Counted from the stretch's first letter, positions 26,058-35,837 are shown. The stretch: 64,000 nt of DNA from Planomonospora sp. ID67723 (GCF_015711605.1 NZ_JABTEZ010000002.1:992001-1056000), one strand, 5' to 3'. Notes: generated by a model not told the origin, from the letters alone. Program-made: numbers and translations.

Positions 26058-27109
26058 GGGACATCCTCATCGCCGCGGCGGTGGGCCTGCTGCTGTCCAT
26101 CTTCGGCACCCCCCTGGCGATCCGCCTGTTCTCCCGCCGCGGCTACGGGCAGAGCATCCGTGAGGAAGGGCCCTCCGGGCACCACGACAAGCGCGGCACC
26201 CCCACCATGGGCGGCACGGTGATCGTGATCTCCGCGCTCATCGCCTACGGGGTGGCGCACCTGATCCCTCCGCACGAGATGACGGTCTCCGGGCTGCTCG
26301 TGCTCTTCCTGATGACGGGGCTCGGCGCGGTCGGCTTCCTCGACGACTTCATCAAGATCTACAAGCAGCGCAGCCTCGGCCTGCGCAGCGGCGCCAAGGC
26401 GCTGGGCCAGCTCATCGTGGGCGCGGTCTTCGCGGTCCTGGTGACCCGCTTCCCCGACGCCTACGACATCACCCCGGCCGAGACCAGGCTGTCGTTCCTG
26501 CGGGACTTCGGGCCCTCGATCGGCATCTTCGGGTTCACCGTCTGGGTGCTCATCATGATCGTGGGATTCTCCAACGCGGTGAACCTCACCGACGGCCTCG
26601 ACGGCCTGGCCAGCGGCGCCACCGGTGCGGTGCTGGCCTCCTACATCCTGATCGGCAACTGGCAGCTCCGCAACAGCTGCACCGCCCAGCTCGGCCCGAA
26701 CTGCTACTGGGTGCGAGACCCGCTGGACCTGGCCGTGGTCGCCGCCGCCGTGCTCGGCGCGCTGATCGGCTTCCTGTGGTGGAACGCCCCGCCTGCCAAG
26801 ATCTTCATGGGTGACACCGGCTCGCTGGCGCTGGGCGGCGTCATCGCCGGTCTGGCCATCACCACCCGCACCCAGCTGCTGCTGATCATCCTGGCCGGCA
26901 TGTGCGTGATCATCACCATGTCGGTGATCATCCAGGTCGGCTTCTTCAAGGTGACCAGGAAACGGGTCTTCAGGATGGCTCCGCTCCAGCACCACTTCGA
27001 GCTGGCGGGATGGGCGGAGACGACCATCGTGGTCCGGTTCTGGATCATCGCCGGTCTCTGCGCCGCCGCCGGGCTCGGCCTGTTCTACGTGGAGTGGGTG
27101 CCCAAGTAG
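26054..27109 (+). CDS. mraY: Phospho-MurNAc-pentapeptide transferase MraY
   Basis: A 351-residue integral membrane enzyme with about ten helices. Catalytic and Mg-binding motifs are visible: [25 protein letters not shown] (Asp-Asp pair), [15 protein letters not shown], and [12 protein letters not shown] near the C-terminal half, with the His-rich [10 protein letters not shown] loop. It transfers phospho-MurNAc-pentapeptide to undecaprenyl phosphate, giving lipid I, on the inner membrane face. GTG 26054 overlaps the murF stop by four bases. Confidence 0.97.
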   Translation: MRDILIAAAVGLLLSIFGTPLAIRLFSRRGYGQSIREEGPSGHHDKRGTPTMGGTVIVISALIAYGVAHLIPPHEMTVSGLLVLFLMTGLGAVGFLDDFIKIYKQRSLGLRSGAKALGQLIVGAVFAVLVTRFPDAYDITPAETRLSFLRDFGPSIGIFGFTVWVLIMIVGFSNAVNLTDGLDGLASGATGAVLASYILIGNWQLRNSCTAQLGPNCYWVRDPLDLAVVAAAVLGALIGFLWWNAPPAKIFMGDTGSLALGGVIAGLAITTRTQLLLIILAGMCVIITMSVIIQVGFFKVTRKRVFRMAPLQHHFELAGWAETTIVVRFWIIAGLCAAAGLGLFYVEWVPK

Positions 27110-27158
27110 CCCCCGGCTCCACGCCGCACGCTCCTCCCAGTAAGGACCTGTCGTTCGA

Positions 27159-28544
27159 ATGATCTGTGTGTTGGGTGCCGGGGTCTCCGGCGCCGCCGCC
27201 GCCCGCCTGCTCGCCGGTCGTGGTGAGCGGGTGGTGGTCCTGGAGGGCCAGGACGGCGAGCGGCAGCGGGCGGTGGCCGCCGAGCTCGCCGGGGCGGGCG
27301 TGGAGGTGCGCTTCGGCGAGCCCGTCGGGGTGCCCGACGGCGCCTCCCTCATCGTCGCCACCGGCTGGCCGCCGCACCACCCGCTGCTGGTGGCCGCCGC
27401 CGCGGCCGGGGTCGAGGTGATCGGCGAGGTCGAGCTGGCCTGGCGGCTGCGTCCCGAGGGCGCGGCGCCGTGGCTGGCGCTGACCGGGACCAACGGCAAG
27501 ACCACCGCGGTGCGGATGCTCACCGCGATGCTGGCGGCGGCGGGGCACAAGGCGCTCGCCGTCGGCAACGTGGGCGTCCCGGTCGTGGAGGCGGTCGCCG
27601 GGCCGTACGACGTGCTGGCGGTGGAGCTGTCCAGCTTCCAGCTGCACCGCGCGCCCAGCGTGGCCCCGCGGGCCGCGGCGGTGCTCAACGTGGCCCCCGA
27701 CCACCTCGACTGGCACGGCTCCATGGAGGAGTACGCCAGGGCCAAGGGGGAGATCTTCGTCCGCGCCGGGACGGTCGTCTACAACGCCGACGACGAGTGG
27801 TCGGCCCGGCTGGCCGAGCCGTACCCCGGCGCGGTCGGCTTCACGCTGCGGACACCCGCGGCCGGGCAGCTCGGCGTGGTGGAGGACCTGCTGGTGGACC
27901 GGGCGTTCACCGGCGATCCCGTCCGCACCGCCGAGGAGCTCGCCACTCTGGACGACGTCCGGCCCTTCGCCCCGCACAACGTGGCCAACGCGCTCGCCGC
28001 CGCGGCCCTGGCCAGGGCCTACGGTGTGCCCGCCGAAGCCGTACGGCGGGGCCTGGCCGACTTCGTCCCCGACCCGCACCGGATCGCGCACGTCGCCCGG
28101 GTCGCCGAGGTCGACTACGTCGACGACTCCAAGGCCACCAACCCGCACGCCGCCGCCGCCTCCCTGGCCGCCTATCCCGCGATCGTCTGGGTGGCCGGAG
28201 GGCAGCTCAAGGGCGCCGACGTGGAGGAGCTGGTACGGCAGGCCGCACCGCGGCTGCGCGGCGCGGTGCTCCTGGGCGCCGACCGGGAGCGGATCCGGCG
28301 AGCCCTGGCACGACACGCCGAGAATGTCCCGGTGGTCGAAGTGGCGGGGCAGGACACTGGGGTCATGGACCGTGTCGTCATCGAAGCCGCCAGGCTCGCA
28401 ACCCCCGGAGACACCGTGCTGCTGGCCCCGGCCGGCGCCTCACTGGACATGTTCACCGGATACCCGGCCCGGGGGGAGGCGTTCGCGCGGGCCGTACACC
28501 GTCTCGCGGCAGGCGAGCCCGGGCACGGGCGAGGTGACGGGTGA
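27159..28544 (+). CDS. murD: UDP-MurNAc-L-alanine:D-glutamate ligase MurD
   Basis: A 461-residue Mur ligase. Rossmann-like N-terminus MICVLGAGVSGAAAARLL, P-loop GTNGKTT at 110-116, LNVAPDHLDWHGSMEEYA and the C-terminal DDSKATNPHAAAASL and LLAPAGASLDMFTGYPARGE motifs match MurD specifically. It adds D-glutamate to UDP-MurNAc-L-Ala. ATG 27159 has AAGGAC about 12 bases upstream. The 49-base gap after mraY is one of few real gaps in this cluster. The stop overlaps ftsW (GTGA). Confidence 0.96.
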   Translation: MICVLGAGVSGAAAARLLAGRGERVVVLEGQDGERQRAVAAELAGAGVEVRFGEPVGVPDGASLIVATGWPPHHPLLVAAAAAGVEVIGEVELAWRLRPEGAAPWLALTGTNGKTTAVRMLTAMLAAAGHKALAVGNVGVPVVEAVAGPYDVLAVELSSFQLHRAPSVAPRAAAVLNVAPDHLDWHGSMEEYARAKGEIFVRAGTVVYNADDEWSARLAEPYPGAVGFTLRTPAAGQLGVVEDLLVDRAFTGDPVRTAEELATLDDVRPFAPHNVANALAAAALARAYGVPAEAVRRGLADFVPDPHRIAHVARVAEVDYVDDSKATNPHAAAASLAAYPAIVWVAGGQLKGADVEELVRQAAPRLRGAVLLGADRERIRRALARHAENVPVVEVAGQDTGVMDRVVIEAARLATPGDTVLLAPAGASLDMFTGYPARGEAFARAVHRLAAGEPGHGRGDG

Positions 28545-29851
28545 CCTCCGAACCCGACCGGACGGAGGACCTCGCCCCCCTCAGAGGCCGGCTCGCGCGC
28601 CTGCGTGAGCTGCTGGAACGCCCCCTGTTCTCCTACCATCTGCTGCTGGGCGTCAGCGCGCTGCTGATGGCCCTGGGGCTGATGATGGTCCTGTCCGCCT
28701 CCAGCATCGAGGCGCTCCAGACCAGGGAGTCGGCCTTCGCCCTCTTCGGCAGGCAGCTCATCTCGATGGCGCTGGGTCTCATGCTGATGTGGATCTGCTC
28801 CCGGCTGCCCGTCAGGTTCTTCCGGCAGGCCGGCTACCCGCTGATGGCTCTGGCGGCCCTGGGACTGGTCCTGGTCTTCTTCATCGGAGACGAGGAGCTG
28901 GGCGCGCAGCGCTGGATCTATATCGGCGAGCTCACCGTCCAGCCGTCGGAGCCGGCCAAGTTCGCGCTGGTGCTGTGGGGCGCCGACCTGCTGGCCCGCA
29001 AGGCCCGCAACGGGACGATCGAGTGGCGCAACCTGTTCATCCCGCTGATGCCGGGCACCGCCCTCATGGCCGTCCTGGTGATGCTGGGAAGCGACCTGGG
29101 CACCACGATCGTCCTGATGGCGATCTTCCTGTCGCTGCTGTGGGTGGTGGGCGCACCGCTGAAGCTGTTCGGCGGGATCCTCGCGGTGGCCACGCTCGCC
29201 ACCATCGTGATGATCACCACCGAGGGATACCGCTCGGACCGCATCGAGGGCTGGCTCAACCCGTGGGGCAACGCCGACGGGACGGGCTACCAGGCCGTCC
29301 AGGGCCAGATCGCGATGGGCAGCGGCGGCTGGTTCGGGCTCGGCCTGGGGTCGAGCCGGCAGAAGTGGAGCTGGCTCCCGCACGCCGAGAGCGACTTCAT
29401 CTTCGCCATCCTCGGCGAGGAGCTCGGCCTGATGGGCACGCTCGTCGTGATCGCCCTGTTCGGCCTGCTCGGCTATGCCGGGCTGCGGGTCGCCACCCGG
29501 GTCAGGGACCCGTTCGTCCGGCTCGCCTCGGCCGCCGCGGTCGCCTGGATCGCAGGTCAGGCCCTGGTCAACATCGGCGCGGTGATCGGGGTCCTCCCCA
29601 TCACCGGCATCCCTCTGCCGCTGGTCTCCTACGGCGGGTCCGCGCTGTTGCCGACCCTCTCAGCGCTCGGCATGCTGCTCTCATTCGCCAAGCACGAGCC
29701 CGGTGCGCGTGAGGCTCTCGCCGCCCGTGGCCCCGGACCGGCGGCGCGGGCTCTAAGCTGGCTTGGCCTGGGAGCCCTGGGGCCGACCCGGCGGCCCAGG
29801 CCGCGCAAGACGACGAGTTTGACGACGAGAGCGAAAGGACCGATCTGGTGA
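28541..29851 (+). CDS. ftsW: Septal peptidoglycan polymerase FtsW
   Basis: A 436-residue SEDS-family protein with about ten membrane helices. Family landmarks are LMVLSASSIEALQTRESAF in helix 1, GAQRWIYIGELTVQPSEPAKFALVLW (the SEDS core with the catalytic loop region), the extracellular HAESDFIFAILGEELGLMG segment, and the C-terminal PLVSYGGSALLPTLSALGMLLSF. It polymerises glycan strands from lipid II at the septum with FtsI. GTG 28541 overlaps the murD stop and the stop overlaps murG. The tail after the last helix (~50 residues) is Pro/Arg-rich and cytoplasmic. Confidence 0.96.
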   Translation: MTSEPDRTEDLAPLRGRLARLRELLERPLFSYHLLLGVSALLMALGLMMVLSASSIEALQTRESAFALFGRQLISMALGLMLMWICSRLPVRFFRQAGYPLMALAALGLVLVFFIGDEELGAQRWIYIGELTVQPSEPAKFALVLWGADLLARKARNGTIEWRNLFIPLMPGTALMAVLVMLGSDLGTTIVLMAIFLSLLWVVGAPLKLFGGILAVATLATIVMITTEGYRSDRIEGWLNPWGNADGTGYQAVQGQIAMGSGGWFGLGLGSSRQKWSWLPHAESDFIFAILGEELGLMGTLVVIALFGLLGYAGLRVATRVRDPFVRLASAAAVAWIAGQALVNIGAVIGVLPITGIPLPLVSYGGSALLPTLSALGMLLSFAKHEPGAREALAARGPGPAARALSWLGLGALGPTRRPRPRKTTSLTTRAKGPIW

Positions 29852-30936
29852 GAGTGGTCCTCGCCGGCGGCGGGACGGCCGGGCACATCGAACCGGCGCT
29901 GGCCTTGGCCGACGCGCTGCGGCAGCTGGATCCGAACATCGGGATCACCTGCCTCGGCACGGAGCGGGGCCTCGAGACGAGGCTGGTCCCCGCCAGGGGA
30001 TACGAGCTGCAGCTCGTGCCCGCCGTACCGCTGCCCCGCGCCATAACCCCCCAGCTGCTGACCGTGCCCGGACGCCTGGCGGGCGCGATCAACACGACCG
30101 CGCAGATCCTGGACCAGGTCCAGGCCGACGTCCTGGTCGGCTTCGGCGGCTATGTGGCGACCCCCGCCTACCTGGCGGCCCGGCGGCGCGGCGTGCCGAT
30201 CGTGGTGCATGAGGCCAACCCCCGGCCGGGCCTGGCCAACCGGCTCGGAGCGCGCCTGACCGACCATGTCTTCACCGGTCACCCGGACACCCCTCTGCCC
30301 CGGGCGGAATACGTCGGGATCCCGCTCCGCCGCGAGATCGTCGGGCTGGACCGGCTGTCCATGGGTGACAAGGCGCGCTCCTGGTTCGGTCTGGAGGCCG
30401 ACCTGCCCACGCTGCTGATCACCGGTGGGTCCCAGGGCGCGCGCTCGCTCAACCAGGCGGCCCTGGCCGCCGCCCCGGCGTTGCGCCAGGCCGGGATCCA
30501 GGTGCTGCACGTCATCGGCCCGAAGAACACGCTGGAGCAGGAGCCGCCCCCCGGCGACCCCCAGTACGTCGTGCTGCAGTACGTCGACCGGATGGACCTC
30601 GCCTATGCCGCCGCGGACTTCGCCCTGTGTCGCAGTGGCGCCATGACGTGCGCCGAGATGACCGCGGTGGGCCTGCCCGCGGCCTACATCCCCCTTCCGC
30701 ACGGCAACGGTGAACAGCGGCTCAACGCGACGCCGATCGTGCAGTCGGGTGGAGGGATCATGGTCGACGACGCCGATCTGACTCCCGAGTGGATCATCCG
30801 GAACGTGATGCCGATCCTGGCCGACCCCGAGCGCGTGGTCGCCATGTCGGAGGCCGCCGCCCGGATGGGCCGCAAGGACGCCGACGTGACGCTCGCCAGG
30901 AAGGTGCTCCAGGTCGCGGCCCGGGGGAGGGCGTGA
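29848..30936 (+). CDS. murG: N-acetylglucosaminyltransferase MurG
   Basis: A 362-residue GT-B glycosyltransferase. The N-terminal loop LAGGGTAGHIEPALALADAL binds lipid I; GGYVATPAYLAARRRGVPIVVHEANPRPGLANR and LLITGGSQGARSLNQA are hallmark motifs; SGAMTCAEMTAVGLPAAYIPLP and GNGEQRLNA form the UDP-GlcNAc site. It adds GlcNAc to lipid I, producing lipid II on the inner membrane face. GTG 29848 overlaps the ftsW stop. A 90-base gap with short GAGCGG-type repeats precedes murC. Confidence 0.97.
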   Translation: MRVVLAGGGTAGHIEPALALADALRQLDPNIGITCLGTERGLETRLVPARGYELQLVPAVPLPRAITPQLLTVPGRLAGAINTTAQILDQVQADVLVGFGGYVATPAYLAARRRGVPIVVHEANPRPGLANRLGARLTDHVFTGHPDTPLPRAEYVGIPLRREIVGLDRLSMGDKARSWFGLEADLPTLLITGGSQGARSLNQAALAAAPALRQAGIQVLHVIGPKNTLEQEPPPGDPQYVVLQYVDRMDLAYAAADFALCRSGAMTCAEMTAVGLPAAYIPLPHGNGEQRLNATPIVQSGGGIMVDDADLTPEWIIRNVMPILADPERVVAMSEAAARMGRKDADVTLARKVLQVAARGRA

Positions 30937-31026
30937 TGGGCGGGGAGCGAGCCCGACGCGGTGAGCGGAGTGAGCGGTCGAAGGATGAGACCGTTCGCGT
31001 GGTGAATGAGGAGTGGTGAGCGACCG

Positions 31027-32433
31027 ATGAGTCTCGTCAAGCTGGTGGAGCCGGTCGCGGCCGAGGAGCTCGGGCGGGTGCACTTCATCGGGATCGGGGG
31101 TGCCGGCATGTCCGGCATCGCGCGGATTCTGCTGAAGCGCGGGGTTCCGGTCTCCGGGAGCGACGCCCGTGGTTCGGAGATGGTGTCCGGCCTGCGTGAG
31201 CTGGGCGGGGTCGTCCACATCGGCCATGCAGCATCGCACATCAAGAACGTGGACACCGTCGTGGTCTCGACCGCGATCCGCGACTCCAACCCCGAGCTGG
31301 GCGAGGCGCTCCGGCAGGGGCTCAGGGTGATCCCCCGGGCCGCCGCTCTGGCCTCGGTCATGGCCGGCCGGTCCGCGGTCGCCGTGGCCGGAACGCACGG
31401 CAAGACCACCACCACGTCGATGCTGACCGTGGCGCTGCAGCAGTGCGGCGCGGATCCGTCCTACTGCGTCGGCGGCCAGCTGGTCACCACCGGCCTGGGC
31501 GCCGACGAGGGCACGGGCAAGGTGTTCGTCGCCGAGGCCGACGAGAGCGACGGCTCCTTCCTCATGCTGGCCCCGGACATCGCGGTGGTGACCAACGTCG
31601 AGCCGGATCACCTCGACAACTACGGGGACCCGAGTGCGGTCTACGACAGCTTCGCCCGCTTCGTCGAGCGGGTCGGCGCCTGCCTGGTGGTCTGTGCCGA
31701 CGACGCCGGTTCCGCGGCGCTCGTGCCGATCGCCCGCGCACGCGGCCTGAAGGTCGTCACGTACGGAGAGGCCGAGGGCGCCGATCTGCAGGTGAGCGAG
31801 ATCTCCCCTGACGGCATGGGGATCTCCTTCTCGGTCCGCGGCCACGGAGAGGTCAGGCTGGCCGTGCCGGGACGGCACAACGCGCTCAACGCCGCCGCCG
31901 TCATCGCCGTGGCGGCGGAGCTGGGCGTGTCCTTCGACGAGATACGCGACGGTCTGGCCGCCTTCACCGGGGCCAAGCGGCGCTTCGAGGCCAAGGGGGA
32001 GGCCGGGGGAGTGGCGGTCTTCGACAGCTACGCCCACCATCCGACCGAGCTCGCCGCCGATCTGCGGGCCGCCCGGGACGTGGTGGCCTCCTTCTCCGGG
32101 TCGGGCCGGGTCATCGCGGTCTTCCAGCCGCACCTCTACTCGCGCACCAGGTTCTTCGCCGACGAGTTCGGCGCCGCCCTGGGACTGGCCGACGAGGCCG
32201 TCGTTCTGGACGTCTACGGGGCGAGGGAGGATCCCGAGCCGGGGGTCTCCGGGGCGCTGGTGGCGGGCAAGGTGCCGCTTCCGTCCGACCGGGTCGAGTA
32301 CGCCCCCCGGCGCGAGGCCGTGCCCGCCCTGGTGGCGGGCCGGGCCAGGCCCGGCGACATCGTCCTGACCATGGGCGCGGGCGACGTGACCGAGCTGGGC
32401 CCCCTGATCGTCGCGGAGCTGGCCGCCCGGTGA
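31027..32433 (+). CDS. murC: UDP-MurNAc:L-alanine ligase MurC
   Basis: A 468-residue Mur ligase: HFIGIGGAGMSGIARILL (UDP-binding), P-loop VAGTHGKTTTTSML, EADESDGSFL, TNVEPDHLDNYGD, the DSYAHHPTEL motif with its His pair, and FQPHLYSRTRFF, all specific to MurC. It adds the first L-Ala to UDP-MurNAc. ATG 31027 is preferred because similarity begins soon after; ATG 31006 is in frame and would add seven residues. GAGGAG lies 13 bases before 31027. The stop overlaps ftsQ (GTGA). Confidence 0.96.
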   Translation: MSLVKLVEPVAAEELGRVHFIGIGGAGMSGIARILLKRGVPVSGSDARGSEMVSGLRELGGVVHIGHAASHIKNVDTVVVSTAIRDSNPELGEALRQGLRVIPRAAALASVMAGRSAVAVAGTHGKTTTTSMLTVALQQCGADPSYCVGGQLVTTGLGADEGTGKVFVAEADESDGSFLMLAPDIAVVTNVEPDHLDNYGDPSAVYDSFARFVERVGACLVVCADDAGSAALVPIARARGLKVVTYGEAEGADLQVSEISPDGMGISFSVRGHGEVRLAVPGRHNALNAAAVIAVAAELGVSFDEIRDGLAAFTGAKRRFEAKGEAGGVAVFDSYAHHPTELAADLRAARDVVASFSGSGRVIAVFQPHLYSRTRFFADEFGAALGLADEAVVLDVYGAREDPEPGVSGALVAGKVPLPSDRVEYAPRREAVPALVAGRARPGDIVLTMGAGDVTELGPLIVAELAAR

Positions 32434-33302
32434 AAGGGCGGCCGCCGGCCCCCGAGCCGCGAGGCCCGCGAGGGGGCGCCGGTGAACCAGCCGAGGAACA
32501 CCCGCAGCCGCGAGGGGGCGCCGGTGAACCAACGGAGGAGCGCCCGCAGCGAAGCGAGGACGCGACGACGGCGGAAGCCGGTTACCCGCCCCCGAGCCGC
32601 GGCGCGCAGCGCCGCAGCGGACACAGCGTCGCAGTGAACAGAGCGTGGCGGACGGTCTTCATCGCGCTGCTCACGGCGGGAGTCGTGGGGAGCGCGGCCT
32701 GGCTGGTGTTCGTCTCGCCGGTGCTCGGGGTGCGGGAGGTCCGGGTGGTGGGCAACCTCGACGTCTCCGCCGGGCAGATCCGGCAGGCGACGGGGGTCGC
32801 CGACGGCAAGCCTCTGGCCACCGTGGACGCCGCCGAGATCGAGGACCGGGTCGCGCGGATCCGGCGGATCGAGTCGGTGCGGGTCAGCCGGGGCTGGCCC
32901 GGCACGCTGATGATCGAGGTCGTGGAGCGGACGCCGGTGGCGGTGCTGCCGGTGGGCGGCACCTTCGCCCTGGTGGACAGGCACGGCGTGGTGATCGAGA
33001 TCAAGGGCGTCGTGCCGCCGGCTCTGCCGGTGCTGCGCCTCGACCGGCCCGGGCCGGGGGACCCGGCGACCGCGGCGGCGCTGGCCGTGGTGGGGGCGCT
33101 GCCGGAGGAACTGTCCTCGCGGGTGGCCGAGGTGCACGCGCCCTCCGCGGAGACGGTCTCCCTGCGCCTGAGGGACGGCCGGTCGGTGGTGTGGGGCGGT
33201 TCCGACCGTGCCGCAGACAAGGCTCGGGTCCTGGTCACGCTGCTGAAACGCCCCGCGGACACCTATGATGTGAGCTCGCCGGACGTCGTGACGGTGAAAT
33301 GA
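32430..33302 (+). CDS. ftsQ: Division protein FtsQ
   Basis: A 290-residue bitopic protein: a Pro/Glu/Gly-rich cytoplasmic region (1-70) containing two copies of a 14-residue repeat, one membrane helix (~73-95, WRTVFIALLTAGVVGSAAWLVF), a POTRA domain (~99-168, VLGVREVRVVGNLDVSAGQIRQ) and the FtsQ/DivIB beta domain (PVAVLPVGGTFALVDRHGVV, LRLRDGRSVVWGG). It scaffolds the divisome through FtsL-type partners. GTG 32430 overlaps the murC stop; GTG 32634 just before the helix is an alternative start that would remove the repeats. Confidence 0.92.
   Translation: MKGRPPAPEPRGPRGGAGEPAEEHPQPRGGAGEPTEERPQRSEDATTAEAGYPPPSRGAQRRSGHSVAVNRAWRTVFIALLTAGVVGSAAWLVFVSPVLGVREVRVVGNLDVSAGQIRQATGVADGKPLATVDAAEIEDRVARIRRIESVRVSRGWPGTLMIEVVERTPVAVLPVGGTFALVDRHGVVIEIKGVVPPALPVLRLDRPGPGDPATAAALAVVGALPEELSSRVAEVHAPSAETVSLRLRDGRSVVWGGSDRAADKARVLVTLLKRPADTYDVSSPDVVTVK
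32467..32531 (+). repeat. 42-bp direct repeat in ftsQ N-terminus
   Basis: A 23-base identical block (starting CGCGAGGGGGCGCCGG) occurs at 32467-32489 and 32509-32531, period 42 bases, encoding RGGAGEP(A/T)EE twice. It lies in the disordered cytoplasmic part of FtsQ. Confidence 0.9.
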
Positions 33303-33397
33303 CCGCGACGCCCGAACGTGCTCTCGCCGAACGCCTCCCGGACGTCTCGCGAAAAGGACAGGCCGCGACACGCCGGGCGTGCTTGCGGCGCGGTTAG

Positions 33398-33480
33398 TTG
33401 ACCCGCCCGGAGCGTAGCTCCTACTGTCCGTATCAATCCTCAGGTTGACATAAATCTAAATCTCAACTTGAGGTTGAGGG
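33398..33480 (+). promoter_or_regulatory. ftsZ upstream promoter region with repeats
   Basis: TTGACC (33398-33403) and TACTGT (33422-33427), 18-base spacing, form one promoter. Downstream lie an AT-rich block with TTGACA (33445), AAATCT twice, the inverted repeat CTCAA-C-TTGAG and tandem TTGAGG. It is unusually AT-rich for this genome and probably carries further ftsZ promoters or operators. Confidence 0.5.
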
Positions 33481-33549
33481 TTAAGAAAACGACGGCACGA
33501 CCCCGTGCCGCATGAAATTGCAAGTCAACGAGCGGAAAGGCCCCTCGTC

Positions 33550-34923
33550 GTGGCAGCACCGCAGAACTACCTCGCGGTCATCAAGGTTGTTGGAATCGGC
33601 GGAGGCGGAGTCAACGCCGTCAACCGGATGATCGAGGAGGGACTCAAGGGCGTCGAGTTCATCGCCATCAACACCGACGCCCAGGCGCTGCTCATGAGTG
33701 ACGCCGACGTCAAGCTGGATGTCGGGCGCGAGCTCACGCGCGGTCTCGGCGCGGGGGCCAACCCCGAGGTCGGCCGGAAGGCGGCCGAGGACCACCGGGA
33801 GGAGATCGAAGAGGTCATCAAGGGCGCGGACATGGTGTTCGTCACCGCGGGAGAGGGCGGTGGCACGGGCACCGGAGGTGCTCCGGTGGTCGCCAGCATC
33901 GCACGCTCCCTGGGCGCCCTGACCATAGGCGTGGTGACCCGGCCCTTCAGCTTCGAGGGCCGCCGCCGGGCGATGCAGGCCGAGGCGGGCATCGAGACCC
34001 TGCGCGAGGAGGTCGACACCCTCATCGTGATCCCGAACGACCGGCTGCTGTCGATCTCGGACCGCCAGGTGAGCGTGCTGGACGCGTTCAAGGCGGCCGA
34101 CCAGGTGCTGCTCTCCGGTGTGCAGGGCATCACGGACCTCATCACCACCCCGGGTCTGATCAACCTCGACTTCGCCGATGTGAAGTCGGTCATGTCCGAC
34201 GCGGGCTCGGCGCTGATGGGCATCGGCCACGCGCGTGGTGACGACCGGTCGGTCGCGGCGGCGGAGATGGCCGTCTCCAGTCCGCTGCTGGAGGCCAGCA
34301 TCGACGGCGCGCATGGTGTGCTGCTGTCGATCGCCGGCGGCTCCGACCTCGGGCTCTTCGAGATCAACGAGGCCGCCCAGCTCGTCTCCAGCGCGGCGGC
34401 TCCGGACGCCAACATCATCTTCGGTACGGTCATCGACGACGCGCTCGGCGACGAGGTCCGGGTCACGGTGATCGCGGCCGGGTTCGACGACCCTCCCGCC
34501 GGCAGCAAGGCCGCGGTCCCGCAGCCGATGGGACGCCCGCAGGCGGCCCGGCCGGCGAGCCCGCCCCCGGCGGCCCCGCCGGTCCGTCCCGCGGCCCCCA
34601 CGGTGAAGAGCGAGCCCCGGCCTGAGCCGAAGGCCGCGCCGCCCCCGCCGTCGGTGCGCACGGCCGCCCCCCCGCCTCCGGTCGCCCCCGCGCCCGCCCC
34701 GGTGGCGGAGACTCCGCAGCCGGCGCAGCCGCCGGTGGTGGAGCAGGCGGCGGAGTCCCGGCCGGAGGAGCCCCCGGCGCCGCCGGTGTCGATTCCGCGT
34801 CCGACGCCCGAGCCGCCGCAGCCGGCTCCCGTCTCCGCCAGGTTCCCCGACTCGTCCCGCAGGCCGGGCAGGGTGATCTTCGAGGAGGACGACGAGCTGG
34901 ACGTCCCCGACTTCCTGAAGTGA
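33550..34923 (+). CDS. ftsZ: Cell division GTPase FtsZ
   Basis: A 457-residue tubulin homologue. [23 protein letters not shown] starts the GTPase domain; the tubulin signature GGGTGTGG is at residues 103-110; the T7 loop region [11 protein letters not shown] carries the catalytic aspartates. A ~130-residue Pro-rich disordered linker (long for FtsZ) leads to the conserved C-terminal peptide [10 protein letters not shown], the docking site for SepF. It polymerises into the division ring. GTG 33550 has GGAAAGG nine bases upstream; an in-frame start at 33505 lacks support. Own promoters lie in the 247-base gap after ftsQ. Confidence 0.97.
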   Translation: MAAPQNYLAVIKVVGIGGGGVNAVNRMIEEGLKGVEFIAINTDAQALLMSDADVKLDVGRELTRGLGAGANPEVGRKAAEDHREEIEEVIKGADMVFVTAGEGGGTGTGGAPVVASIARSLGALTIGVVTRPFSFEGRRRAMQAEAGIETLREEVDTLIVIPNDRLLSISDRQVSVLDAFKAADQVLLSGVQGITDLITTPGLINLDFADVKSVMSDAGSALMGIGHARGDDRSVAAAEMAVSSPLLEASIDGAHGVLLSIAGGSDLGLFEINEAAQLVSSAAAPDANIIFGTVIDDALGDEVRVTVIAAGFDDPPAGSKAAVPQPMGRPQAARPASPPPAAPPVRPAAPTVKSEPRPEPKAAPPPPSVRTAAPPPPVAPAPAPVAETPQPAQPPVVEQAAESRPEEPPAPPVSIPRPTPEPPQPAPVSARFPDSSRRPGRVIFEEDDELDVPDFLK

Positions 34924-34930
34924 GATTACT

Positions 34931-34964
34931 CACGGCCGGGCCGGTGTCAGTCCATCCGGCCGTG
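34931..34964 (+). terminator. Hairpin between ftsZ and yggS
   Basis: CACGGCCGG (34931-34939) pairs perfectly with CCGGCCGTG (34956-34964), seven bases after the ftsZ stop. It may partially terminate or stabilise the abundant ftsZ mRNA. No T tract. Confidence 0.4.
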
Positions 34965-35012
34965 ACCGCGAGAATGGATCCGCCGGTTTGTCTGCATTTG
35001 AGCGGCGGGGAC

Positions 35013-35717
35013 GTGAGGGAAGAAACACGACGAGACGAGATCGCGGCCTGCCTGGCCGAGGTCGAGGCGCACATCGCCGAGGCGTGCCGGGTGTCCGGCC
35101 GGGCTCGTGAGGAGCTGACCCTCATCGCGGTGAGCAAGACCTATCCCGCCTCCGACGTACGGCTCCTGGCCGAACTCGGGGTGCGGGACGTGGGGGAGAA
35201 CCGCGACCAGGAGGCGTCGGCCAAGGCGCGCGAGTGCGCCGATCTCGGGCTCACCTGGCACTTCGTCGGCCAGTTGCAGACCAACAAGGTCCGTTCCGTG
35301 GTGAGCTACGCCGATGTCGTGCACTCGGTGGACCGGCCGCGACTGGTCGCCGCACTCGGCAACGAGGCGGTCAGGGCCGGGCGTGAGATCACCTGCCTGG
35401 TCCAGGTCGCGCTGGACGGCGATCCCGCCAGGGGCGGTGCGCGGCCGGAGGACGTGGCCGCCGTGGCCGACGCCGTGGCCGGCGCCCCCGGGCTCCGGCT
35501 GGGCGGGGTCATGGCGGTGGCGCCGCTGGGAGAGGAGCCCGGCAGGGCGTTCGCCCGCCTGCGGGAGATCGCGCAGGCGGTACGGGACGACCATCCCGGT
35601 GCCGATCTCATCTCCGCCGGCATGAGTGGTGATATGTCCGAGGCCGTGGCCAACGGCGCGACACACCTCCGGGTCGGTACGGCGTTGCTCGGTCGCCGGA
35701 AGCTCTTCGTCAGGTAA
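35013..35717 (+). CDS. YggS-family PLP-binding protein
   Basis: A 234-residue PLP homeostasis protein (YggS/PROSC), an alanine-racemase N-domain barrel without racemase activity. LTLIAVSKTYPASDV contains the PLP-binding lysine; DVGENRDQEAS, LTWHFVGQLQTNKVR, GLRLGGVMAVAPLG and LISAGMSGDMSEAVANGATHLRVGTALLG are family motifs. It buffers free PLP in the cytoplasm. GTG 35013 gives the usual family length; in-frame starts at 34974 (ATG) and 34920 (GTG overlapping ftsZ) are possible. The yfiH/laccase-domain gene commonly found between ftsZ and yggS is absent here. Confidence 0.9.
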   Translation: MREETRRDEIAACLAEVEAHIAEACRVSGRAREELTLIAVSKTYPASDVRLLAELGVRDVGENRDQEASAKARECADLGLTWHFVGQLQTNKVRSVVSYADVVHSVDRPRLVAALGNEAVRAGREITCLVQVALDGDPARGGARPEDVAAVADAVAGAPGLRLGGVMAVAPLGEEPGRAFARLREIAQAVRDDHPGADLISAGMSGDMSEAVANGATHLRVGTALLGRRKLFVR

Positions 35718-35837
35718 TGTCCCTCCAAGTGGACCTTGGCGTTCACGTGTCCGGACAGTGGCCGATCGGCGGTGAGCTCCAAGGGGGGGACGGCTGCCAC
35801 CCCGAGTCAGTCGGATAAGGCGGAGGAAGAAGTAGCG

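Noticed and set aside
30937-31026. Short GAGCGG/GAGTGAGCGG repeats between murG and murC as a mobile element
   Set aside because: Only a few imperfect short units, no inverted ends; probably simple-sequence drift.
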